From: Pedobacter riviphilus
Lineage (GTDB): Bacteria > Bacteroidota > Bacteroidia > Sphingobacteriales > Sphingobacteriaceae
Reading direction: 5' to 3'
Assembly (NCBI RefSeq): GCF_014692875.1
Contig: NZ_CP061171.1
Span: 4,340,001-4,404,000 of the forward strand
Length of the DNA stretch: 64,000 nt
Shown here in pieces: positions 10,865 through 17,398 of this stretch. Within the stretch, counting starts at the first letter, position 1; each line of letters starts with the position of its first letter. The notes under the pieces were generated by a model. The model worked only from the letters and a program-made list of their open reading frames with translations. It was not told the origin of the DNA and searched no databases. A program made the position numbers and the translations under genes.

Positions 10865-10928
10865 TTGAGTGATTGAATGAGAGAATGTTGGCAACAGCGC
10901 TAATAAATTCATTAATTCAATCACTCAA
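10865..10928. terminator. Long inverted repeat between convergent prfC and GH32 genes
   Basis: TTGAGTGATTGAAT (10865-10878) and ATTCAATCACTCAA (10915-10928) are perfectly complementary over 14 bp with a 36-nt loop. It is placed exactly between two convergent stop codons, so a bidirectional terminator role is likely. There is no clear U-tract. Confidence 0.55.
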
Positions 10929-10934
10929 ATTCGA

Positions 10935-12455
10935 TCATTTTCGTTTACTCATATCCCAAACTTTTAGGCTATTTAAAACCGCTTTACCTCCTGTGGAAAA
11001 GGCAGCTAAGCCTGTGGCTTTTTCATCAGGAAAAATCATGCTGGTAATTACCTTTTCTCCTTCATTCGCGAAAACTTCAAGCGATGATTTATCAATCAGA
11101 ATCTGAATTTTCAATTTAGAACCCACAGCATTCAACTTAGCAGTTTGAATAATATTCTTATCGTTCTTCACACCTTTTTCTGAGCGCGAGCAATCTACAT
11201 ACAGCTCATTTTTATCGGCCAGGTATCCCACTTCAATTTCTTTGATCACCTTTCCTTCGCCGTCTTTTAATTGTACTAATTTGATACCTGCACTTTTCGA
11301 ATTACTTAAATCAAATTCGGCTTCAATCCAATTTGCATTGCTAATATCATCCAGTTTCAGTTCACCATCAACAAGCAGATGCTGTTTGGAAACTACCCGG
11401 TTTTGGGCAATTTTTTTTAGGTTACCTGCAATAACCGAACTCGGCTGTTGAAACAACCTTACACCATCAGGCGTAGTTTTTAAAGCTAAATCTCTGGGGA
11501 TAGACATCTGTCCTTTCCATGGGAAGGTTTCTTTACCACCCGGCTGCAACCAACCCAAAAGAATGCGTTTATCGTTTGGTGCATTGTTCCATGGAATCGC
11601 GGCATAAAACGAATCGCCATCATCTACCAGCAAAGTTAACTGGCCATCATTGTCATTCTTAAAAGTTTTACCATCAAAATTGCCTACAAAATATTGCATG
11701 GTTGGCCCTTTTGGCCCAAATAACGAAATCATTAGTACCCATTTCGTGTTATCCCTATTTCCATCCACTGCCAGTGGAATCATAAAAGGGCATTCCCAGC
11801 CACTACCCTGATTACCTTGTTTACCGAAATCACTCAGCATGGTCCAATCTTTCAAGTTTTTTGAGCCATAAAACCTTACCTGATGTTCATCAACCATTGC
11901 GACAGTCATAATCCATTGCTGAGACGCTTCATGCCACCATACATTAGGATCTCTGAAATCTTTTTTGTTTAAATCGATAATGGGATTTTTAGCATAATTG
12001 GTAAAAGTTAGCCCACCATCATTACTATAGGCCATGTATTGAGATTCATTCCGTTGTTTGGGTAGATCTGCGGTATAAAAAGCTACAACGGGTGCCTGTC
12101 CTTTCCCCAATCCACTTACATTATATTTATCCAGTACAGCCGAACCTGAAAAAATCATGGTGGTGGTATCATTTGTAATTTTTTCCGGAATAGCAACCGG
12201 AAGATGCTTCCAGTTTATCAGATCTTTACTGGTGGCATGGCCCCAGCTCATGTGCCCCCATTTATTTTCGAACGGATTGTACTGATAATAAAGATGATAT
12301 TCCCCATTCAGATAAATTAACCCGTTTGGATCGTTTAACCAATTTGATGGTGCAGTGAAATGATAATTTGGCCTCCATTGAGGCGTAGGCTGTTGAGCGA
12401 AAGCACTTATCGAACAGCACATTAGAAAAGCTAGGATATATTTGGTCTTGAACAT
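10935..12455 (-). CDS. Secreted GH32 fructan beta-fructosidase/levanase
   Basis: Glycoside hydrolase family 32 enzyme of 506 residues acting on fructans or sucrose outside the cytoplasm. A signal peptide (MFKTKYILAFLMCCSISAFAQ) leads to the five-bladed propeller with WLNDPNG at about 39-45 (nucleophile Asp42), RDPNVWW (transition-state Asp) and WECPF (acid/base Glu), then a C-terminal beta-sandwich containing KSSLEVFANEGEKVITS. The WLNDPNG form is usual for exo-acting fructanases. An in-frame ATG at 12476 would add seven residues, but the start at 12455 gives a proper signal peptide. No SusC/D or transporter is adjacent, so it stands alone. Confidence 0.92.
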   Translation of the reverse strand: MFKTKYILAFLMCCSISAFAQQPTPQWRPNYHFTAPSNWLNDPNGLIYLNGEYHLYYQYNPFENKWGHMSWGHATSKDLINWKHLPVAIPEKITNDTTTMIFSGSAVLDKYNVSGLGKGQAPVVAFYTADLPKQRNESQYMAYSNDGGLTFTNYAKNPIIDLNKKDFRDPNVWWHEASQQWIMTVAMVDEHQVRFYGSKNLKDWTMLSDFGKQGNQGSGWECPFMIPLAVDGNRDNTKWVLMISLFGPKGPTMQYFVGNFDGKTFKNDNDGQLTLLVDDGDSFYAAIPWNNAPNDKRILLGWLQPGGKETFPWKGQMSIPRDLALKTTPDGVRLFQQPSSVIAGNLKKIAQNRVVSKQHLLVDGELKLDDISNANWIEAEFDLSNSKSAGIKLVQLKDGEGKVIKEIEVGYLADKNELYVDCSRSEKGVKNDKNIIQTAKLNAVGSKLKIQILIDKSSLEVFANEGEKVITSMIFPDEKATGLAAFSTGGKAVLNSLKVWDMSKRK

Positions 12456-12502
12456 AATTAAATTCAAATTACACATAAGAATTCAATTACTAAAACGTTT
12501 AA

Positions 12503-13555
12503 CTAGTTTCTTGAGGACTTTATAAAAACTTTTTCTTCATCAGCGCTTTCGTATTGCTCATAAGTTTGGGCCAATCTCTTTTTGATTTTAGCGATCAACA
12601 ATCGTGGCGATAGCACTTTAACGCATTCTCCAAAACCTAAAATTTCGCGCTCCAGTTCGTAATTTAATACCACATCAATCCTGAAAACGGTCGTTTTATC
12701 ATTTTTCGCTAGTATAATCTGCGAGGTATGCAAAGGTTTGGTAATCACGTAAGGTGCATGGTCGTTGGTAAATTCGAGGATTACTTTTTGTGCACGGTCC
12801 CGCTCATTTTTTGTTACACCGATCAGATCTTCGTAATAACGGTCAAAATCTACTCCCTGGTAAGCAAAAAATTCTTCGTTGGGCAGCTCCTGAAATTCGA
12901 CGATCCTATCTAAGGCTAAATTTAATATTCCAGGTCGCTTTTTTGCCTTACAGATCAAAAACCAACGGTTTCTATATTCTTTTAGGAGATATGGATAATA
13001 AATCCCCTGTTGCGACTGCTGTGCTTTAAAAGATTTATATTCGATCAAGAGCGATTGTTTATTTAAAACTGCCTGGTATAAAGGAGGAATACATTCCAAC
13101 CCCTTAACGAGCTTATTACTTTCCAATTGGATATTATTGCCACTCTGCTTGGTCGATTTATAGAGGTTGTTCTCCAAACGGGCAATCATATCGCTCATCT
13201 CGTCGAAATAATTGAAGGCATTAAACTGTTTCAGTACACCTACAATTTCTTTCATCTTATCTACATCTGCATTATTGATTGGTGCTTTGGTTATACTGAA
13301 ACTAGAATCTTCGTAGGCATAAAAGCGTTTATCCTTCACCACAATTGGTGCATTGTAACCCAGCTTGTCACTCCGCATTAATTGAATATCTGCCTGAATG
13401 GTTCGCTTGCTTACACCTGTTGTAATCCCTTCCAGTTCGTAAAGGGTTTCTGATACCTTTTCAATAAGATCTTCCAATGTCCATTTTCGGAAACGGTTTT
13501 TCAAACAATCGTCGATGGTTTTATACCTGATGAGCGCTAATTTATTTACGGCCAT
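12503..13555 (-). CDS. WYL-domain transcriptional regulator
   Basis: Regulator of 350 residues: an N-terminal winged helix (residues about 1-65, with VSKRTIQADIQLMRSD as recognition region), a linker, and a WYL domain around residues 165-240 in which the name motif reads W-F-L (RNRWFLICKAKKR). A C-terminal WCX-like extension follows (YELEREILGFGECVKVLSPRLLIAKIKKRL). WYL proteins sense nucleic-acid or nucleotide ligands and often govern phage-defence, DNA-damage or RNA-repair genes. The gene is divergent from the tRNA-like array-SPFH-RtcB unit, and two inverted-repeat operators lie in the shared interval, so I infer that it controls that unit and itself. The stop codon is 27 bp from the GH32 ORF, which seems unrelated. 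Confidence 0.88.
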   Translation of the reverse strand: MAVNKLALIRYKTIDDCLKNRFRKWTLEDLIEKVSETLYELEGITTGVSKRTIQADIQLMRSDKLGYNAPIVVKDKRFYAYEDSSFSITKAPINNADVDKMKEIVGVLKQFNAFNYFDEMSDMIARLENNLYKSTKQSGNNIQLESNKLVKGLECIPPLYQAVLNKQSLLIEYKSFKAQQSQQGIYYPYLLKEYRNRWFLICKAKKRPGILNLALDRIVEFQELPNEEFFAYQGVDFDRYYEDLIGVTKNERDRAQKVILEFTNDHAPYVITKPLHTSQIILAKNDKTTVFRIDVVLNYELEREILGFGECVKVLSPRLLIAKIKKRLAQTYEQYESADEEKVFIKSSRN

Positions 13556-13626
13556 TTTAGAGCAGTTTTAGGTTTCTGTTAAAAATCTAGTGATTTCGTT
13601 AATCTAAATATACGAAAGTGCTTCAC

Positions 13627-13651
13627 ATCTACGCAACACAATTGCGCAGAT
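13627..13651. promoter_or_regulatory. Operator copy 1 (inverted repeat)
   Basis: ATCTACGCAA at 13627-13636 and TTGCGCAGAT at 13642-13651 are complementary at 9 of 10 positions around CACAA. It lies 72 bp upstream of the WYL gene start and is a likely binding site for that regulator. Confidence 0.65.
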
Positions 13652-13738
13652 CACGATAAAAAGAAACATTTTACGGGAAAAATAAAATTTATTTATCTAA
13701 TTATCAGAAACTTAAATATAAACATAAAGAATATTTTT

Positions 13739-13763
13739 ATCTACGCAAATCAGCCGCGCAGTG
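13739..13763. promoter_or_regulatory. Operator copy 2
   Basis: The left half ATCTACGCAA (13739-13748) is identical to copy 1, and CCGCGCAGTG follows after the same 5-bp gap, matching the right half of copy 1 at 7 of 10 positions. A near -7 box CATCTTTG (13771-13778) lies 7 bp downstream, so this copy could act on the promoter of the RNA locus. Confidence 0.6.
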
Positions 13764-13839
13764 GTAGTGGCATCTTTGTAATGTCGCCAGTCGATAAAGT
13801 TCTTTGATAAATATTAATAACAACAATCTGATTGATAAG

Positions 13840-14074
13840 AAACAGTTTTACTGTTCTAAATGATACGCGCTCTCGTTTATGCTGCTCCAGTTTTAACAGG
13901 ATCAGCATTCACTATCATGAAACCCCTGTTCGGGATACGCCGGAAAGGGTTACGTTAGTAGTGGTTATCATAATCAGATTGATATAAAGAAATCCCGAAA
14001 GGGATGGCAATACTAAATAAAAGTTATCCAATGTTGTGGGTTTCAGAATAGCCCCAAAGTATTCGGGCAAATTG
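13840..14074 (+). ncRNA. Hairpin-rich non-coding leader before the tRNA-like array
   Basis: No ORF is credible here, but stems are frequent. AACAG/CTGTT with loop TTTTA lies at 13841-13855. TGCTG/CAGCA (13879-13906) encloses TCC/GGA. AACCC/GGGTT spans 13920-13950. ATCCC-GAAA-GGGAT (13992-14005) is a stable tetraloop hairpin. GCCC/GGGC (14051-14068) precedes the array. The strand is inferred from the downstream genes. It may be the 5' part of one long transcript with the array. Confidence 0.45.
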
Positions 14075-14117
14075 CTTGGAATATACTGATAAGGATTATG
14101 ATAGACTGTCTAAACAC

Positions 14118-14184
14118 GTTGTGTGTCGTGGGTTCGAATCCCACTTCCGATATATCGGAATAACTCAGGGGTTAGAGTAACAAC
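14118..14184 (+). ncRNA. Circularly permuted tRNA-like module 1
   Basis: Reading 5' to 3': GTTGT (tRNA positions 39-43), GTGTC (variable loop), T-stem/loop GTGGG-TTCGAAT-CCCAC (14128-14144), then the palindrome TTCCGATATATCGGAA (14145-14160) that closes the acceptor stem on itself, TA (positions 8-9), D-arm ACTC-AGGGGTTA-GAGT (14163-14178), A26, and ACAAC (27-31), which pairs 5/5 with GTTGT. Invariant tRNA features are in place: T8, A14, G15 with C48, GG in the D-loop, T54 T55 C56 and A58, C61. The anticodon loop is replaced by the open 5' and 3' ends. This is the arrangement described for the tRNA-like module of bacterial Y RNAs such as YrlA. Confidence 0.7.
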
Positions 14185-14191
14185 CACCAAT

Positions 14192-14262
14192 GCAGGTTCG
14201 AATCCTGCTTCCAAATATCACTTGGAATAGCAAAATGGTAATGCAATGGACTTAGGATCCAT
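14192..14262 (+). ncRNA. Circularly permuted tRNA-like module 2 with UAG anticodon
   Basis: T-arm GCAGG-TTCGAAT-CCTGC (14192-14208), acceptor strand TTCCAAA, loop TATCA, acceptor strand CTTGGAA (14221-14227, 6 of 7 pairs), TA, D-arm GCA-N9-TGC (14230-14244) with GG in its loop, A26, then a perfect anticodon arm ATGGA-CTTAGGA-TCCAT (14246-14262) with anticodon TAG (leucine). The ends therefore fall in the variable loop rather than in the anticodon loop. There is no encoded CCA and no normal acceptor end, so charging as it stands is unlikely. Confidence 0.6.
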
Positions 14263-14284
14263 CTTAAAAGAAGGGCAACTTTTC

Positions 14285-14621
14285 AAACCGCTCACCAGAA
14301 TCAGCGTTGTGCAACTGCATTTGGCTTCAGGATTTTTCGGAATCCAGCAAGCAAATCTGTGTTTTGCTCAGTAAGGATCAGTGCAGCAGGAAAAGATTTA
14401 AAAATCAAATGAGTTAAACCGAAAGGCAAATTGCTTCATGAGCTTAAGCCTGAGTAGAAAAACAAAGTTTCATTTTTAAACAAACTTGACAAACTTTTAC
14501 TTCCGCAGAAAACAGATAAATGTTCTTCCGCAACGCTTTTAAAAGAATAAAATAAATTAACAATACTCATTTAAGTCTTCCCTTTTAGGGGAGGATTTAG
14601 GTGGGGCTAACTCCAGAAAAC
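14285..14621 (+). other. Structured untranslated region before the SPFH gene
   Basis: No gene is seen. GCTT...AAGC (14324-14352) encloses GGATT/AATCC with loop TTTCGG, and AGCAAA (14350-14355) can pair instead with TTTGCT (14363-14368), giving two mutually exclusive folds. The 12-mer GGCAAATTGCTT occurs at 14425-14436 and also at 14066-14077 just before the array. This may be the 3' part of the array RNA or the leader of the SPFH mRNA. Confidence 0.4.
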
Positions 14622-15719
14622 ATGAAAAGAGTAACAATTAACACCAATTATGTTGGATTGGTGTTTAAAAAAGGAAAATTAAAAAACGTTTTAACAGCTG
14701 GAACTTACTGGTTGGGTTTCGGTGAAGACATGACTTTGTACGATATGGCAAAAGAGTACTATTACACGGTTGCCGAATTAGATATCTTGTTGGAAAATAC
14801 AGATTTTGTGAATTTGATTCACTTGGTAAGTGTTGCCGACAACGAATTGGCTTTGGTTTATCAAAACAAAAATTTCAAGAACGTTTTAACAGCCGGCAGA
14901 CACGCCATCTGGAAAGGTTTATCAGAATATAACTTTGTTAATGTAGATATTAAAAACATTAATATTGACGAAGCAATTGATAAAAACTTATTGGAAAAAG
15001 CGCCCTTATTGAATTACATCAGGGCTTATAAAGTAGAATCGTTCGAAAAAGCTTTATTGTTTATCGATGGTAAATTTGAAAACGTATTGGAAGCCGGAAA
15101 CTATATTTACTGGAAAAACAGTACTACTGTTCAAGTTTTAAAAACCGATATGAGACAATTGAATATGGAGATTATCGGTCAAGAAATCTTAACAAAAGAT
15201 AAAGCACAATTGAGGGTAAACTTCAGCATTCAATATAAAGTTGATGACATCATCAAAGCGTTATTGGAGAACAAAGAATTTGAAAAACAATTGTACATCA
15301 CCATGCAATTGGCATTAAGAGAATGCATTGGCTTAATGACTTTTGACGAATTGATGGAAAGCAAGGAAAAAATTGCTGAAATGGTAATGGCCATCACCTT
15401 GGATAAGGTTGAAAATTTGGGCGTAAAATTAACCAACTGCGGTGTTAAAGACATCGTTTTACCAGGTGATGTTAAGGAAATTATGAATCAGGTTTTAATC
15501 GCTGAAAAAAGAGCACAAGCCAATATCATTACCAGGAGAGAAGAAACTGCATCGACCAGAAGTTTGTTGAATACGGCCAAATTGATGGAAGACAACGCTA
15601 TGTTGTATAAGTTGAAAGAGATGGAGTATGTAGAGAAAATTGCAGAAAAAATCAACAACATCAGCTTATCGGGCAGTGGACAAATTGTGGATCAATTGAA
15701 ACAAATCTTCGTAAAATAA
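14622..15719 (+). CDS. SPFH/slipin-like protein with three N-terminal repeats
   Basis: Band-7/SPFH family protein of 365 residues. A GTG at 14601 is in frame, but the ATG at 14622 (MKRVTINTNYVGLVF) is the better start. The N-terminal half holds three copies of a module of the form (A/G)L-(V/L)-(F/Y)...G/N-K-(L/F)-x-N-V-L-x-A-G-x-(Y/H)...W at about residues 12-30, 77-97 and 144-164. An SPFH domain (about 170-300, with LTKDKAQLRVNFSIQYKV) and a charged helical tail follow. I see no signal peptide or transmembrane segment, unlike typical slipins. SPFH proteins form ring-like oligomeric scaffolds. It lies 63 bp before rtcB on the same strand and is known from other RtcB neighbourhoods, so a role in RNA repair or stress is inferred. 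Confidence 0.82.
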   Translation: MKRVTINTNYVGLVFKKGKLKNVLTAGTYWLGFGEDMTLYDMAKEYYYTVAELDILLENTDFVNLIHLVSVADNELALVYQNKNFKNVLTAGRHAIWKGLSEYNFVNVDIKNINIDEAIDKNLLEKAPLLNYIRAYKVESFEKALLFIDGKFENVLEAGNYIYWKNSTTVQVLKTDMRQLNMEIIGQEILTKDKAQLRVNFSIQYKVDDIIKALLENKEFEKQLYITMQLALRECIGLMTFDELMESKEKIAEMVMAITLDKVENLGVKLTNCGVKDIVLPGDVKEIMNQVLIAEKRAQANIITRREETASTRSLLNTAKLMEDNAMLYKLKEMEYVEKIAEKINNISLSGSGQIVDQLKQIFVK

Positions 15720-15735
15720 ATTAAATTTAGAAACC

Positions 15736-15765
15736 CCTCGGCCAGGTGAGTATTACCTGCCGAGG
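15736..15765 (+). promoter_or_regulatory. Strong bulged hairpin between SPFH and rtcB
   Basis: CCTCGGCCAGGT pairs with ACCTGCCGAGG around GAGTATT, giving 11 bp with one bulged C. It is placed 17 nt before the rtcB start and lacks a U-tract, so it looks more like a processing or translation-control element than a terminator. Confidence 0.55.
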
Positions 15766-15782
15766 ATTGAACAAGAAATAAA

Positions 15783-17207
15783 ATGCACAACAACATAACA
15801 GGTAATAACCTAATCGAAATAGGCTATTCCGAAGGGAAAATAGTAGGTCTGGCTTTGGATATCCTGAAAACAAACTTTGCAGATACGGAAGAAAAAGAAT
15901 TATTGGTCTTATTTAAAAAAGTAAAAGAATATCCAGAAAGTTTTTTGGATGACGAGGTATTAAGTGTATTGGCAAAAGCCGTGATTGAGGAAGCCAATCC
16001 AAAATCAGACGGAACCATTGAACTGATTAATAACGCGAAAGAGTATTCAATTTTCGGTGTCGATTATATTGAAGAAGGTGCCAGAAATCAAATGGATATC
16101 GCAATGAAGCTACCGGTTTCGGTAGCCGGGGCATTAATGCCCGATGCGCACCAAGGATATGGTTTGCCGATTGGCGGTGTTTTAGCGACCAAAAATGCAA
16201 TTATCCCTTACGGTGTAGGTGTAGATATCGGTTGCCGAATGGCTTTAAGCATTTTCGATATCCCAGAGAAACATTATTTCGGGAAAGATGCAATGTATAA
16301 ACGAGAGTTGATTGCTTTTACCAAATTTGGTGCAGGTCAAAACTTCAAAGGCAATGAAAAAGCAGACCATGATGTGCTAGAAAACGAGGCTTTCTACTCC
16401 ACATCTTTTCTTAAAAATTTACACGGAAAGGCCTGGGCACAATTGGGTACTTCGGGCGGTGGTAACCACTTTGTAGAATGGGGGATTATTGATTTTGCCG
16501 AACGCGACGAGGTTTTAAATATCGATAAAGGCCGTTATGTGGCTTTGTTAACCCACTCAGGTTCGCGTGGCTTAGGTGCTACCATTGCCGGTCATTACAC
16601 CAAACTGGCTAAAGAGATCTGTAAGCTGCCTAAAGAAGCCGCAAACCTGGCTTATTTAGACCTTAATACAGCAGAAGGACAAGAATATTGGATTGCCATG
16701 AATTTAGCCGGCGATTATGCTTCTGCTTGTCATGAGGTGATCCATACAAGGTTGACTAAAGCCATCGGTGCAAAAGTTTTAGCCAAGGTAGAAAACCATC
16801 ATAATTTTGCCTGGAAAGAAATACTTGATGGTGAAGAAGTAATTGTTCACCGAAAAGGCGCTACACCTGCAGGTAAGGGCGTGATGGGAATTATCCCAGG
16901 AAGTATGACTGCTCCAGGATTTTTGGTGAGAGGAAAAGGTGAAACCAGTGCAATCAATTCGGCTTCGCATGGAGCGGGTAGACAAATGAGCAGGACCAAA
17001 GCGATTCAATCGATCACTAAATCGGAGATGAAAGCGATTTTGAAAGACCACAACGTCACCTTAATTGGTGCGGGTTTAGACGAAGCCCCAATGGCTTATA
17101 AAGACATCCATAAAGTAATGTCCGCGCAAACCGAACTGGTTGACGTGGTGGCTAAATTTGAACCTAAAATGGTGCGAATGGCCGATGATGGAAGCCGCGA
17201 AGACTAG
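15783..17207 (+). CDS. rtcB: RNA-splicing ligase RtcB
   Basis: GTP- and Mn-dependent RNA ligase joining 3'-phosphate or 2',3'-cyclic phosphate ends to 5'-OH ends; 474 residues, cytoplasmic. Motifs in order: MPDAHQGYGLPIGGV (119-133), GVGVDIGCRM with metal-binding Asp148 and Cys151, GTSGGGNHFVEW with His229, LTHSGSRGLG with His258, VENHHNFAW (337-344), HRKGATPAGKG (356-366) and NSASHGAGRQMSR with His396 as the expected guanylylation site. All catalytic residues are present, so the enzyme should be active. No archease, RtcA or peptide-release-factor H gene is beside it. Upstream are the tRNA-like array and SPFH gene, which suggest repair of cleaved tRNA or rRNA under stress. Confidence 0.96.
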   Translation: MHNNITGNNLIEIGYSEGKIVGLALDILKTNFADTEEKELLVLFKKVKEYPESFLDDEVLSVLAKAVIEEANPKSDGTIELINNAKEYSIFGVDYIEEGARNQMDIAMKLPVSVAGALMPDAHQGYGLPIGGVLATKNAIIPYGVGVDIGCRMALSIFDIPEKHYFGKDAMYKRELIAFTKFGAGQNFKGNEKADHDVLENEAFYSTSFLKNLHGKAWAQLGTSGGGNHFVEWGIIDFAERDEVLNIDKGRYVALLTHSGSRGLGATIAGHYTKLAKEICKLPKEAANLAYLDLNTAEGQEYWIAMNLAGDYASACHEVIHTRLTKAIGAKVLAKVENHHNFAWKEILDGEEVIVHRKGATPAGKGVMGIIPGSMTAPGFLVRGKGETSAINSASHGAGRQMSRTKAIQSITKSEMKAILKDHNVTLIGAGLDEAPMAYKDIHKVMSAQTELVDVVAKFEPKMVRMADDGSRED

Positions 17208-17233
17208 TCCTAAGTCGAAAGTCTATAACAGAA

Positions 17234-17316
17234 TCGTCACCCTGAATTTATTTCAGGGTCTATCTTACAAGAAAGATGCTGATCCCGAAGCTTCGGGACA
17301 ACATGACGATCGAGCG
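17234..17316. repeat. Dispersed palindromic repeat (REP-like)
   Basis: CGTCACCCTGAATTTATTTC...AGATGCTGATCCCGAAGCTTCGGGACAACATGACG is an inverted copy pair of the CGTCA-type repeat, here with an extra CCCGAAGCTTCGGG palindrome at its centre. It follows rtcB. Confidence 0.65.
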
Positions 17317-17352
17317 GACAATGGATCAAAGTGCTTCCTATTTAAAACAAAA

Positions 17353-17380
17353 AACCTCTTCAAAATTAACTGAAGAGGTT
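17353..17380 (-). terminator. Terminator of the argH-aminotransferase operon
   Basis: AACCTCTTCA (17353-17362) pairs with TGAAGAGGTT (17371-17380). Read on the minus strand, the stem is followed by TTTTGTTTT, so it terminates the transcript coming from argH and the aminotransferase. It may also serve rtcB from the other side. Confidence 0.75.
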
Positions 17381-17398
17381 CTCTTTATATTTATAAAT

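Larger units (their letters stand above)
14075..14284 (+). ncRNA. Array of tRNA-like parts (permuted tRNA/Y-RNA-like)
   Basis: The segment contains CTTGGAATA twice (14075-14083 and 14221-14229), two canonical T-arms (14128-14144 and 14192-14208), a canonical D-arm (14163-14178), a weaker D-arm (14230-14244) and one intact anticodon arm (14246-14262), but none in the order of a normal tRNA gene. Acceptor strands pair better across the junctions between units (7/7 and 6/7) than within a linear tRNA reading (6/7 with a wobble, and 5/7). No CCA is encoded. A degenerate last hairpin AAAAG/CTTTT (14266-14283) stands where a third T-arm would be. The array precedes SPFH and rtcB on the same strand and is probably transcribed with them. 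Alternatively it is a decayed tandem tRNA cluster. Confidence 0.7.

Noticed and set aside
13741..13790. Sigma-54 (-24/-12) promoter as in RtcR-controlled rtcBA operons
   Set aside because: TGGC is present near 13767 but no TTGC at the right distance, and the regulator here is a WYL protein, not RtcR.
14075..14290. Three ordinary tandem tRNA genes
   Set aside because: Each linear reading lacks a proper anticodon arm, T-arm or acceptor pairing, and no CCA or discriminator pattern is present. The permuted reading explains more pairs.
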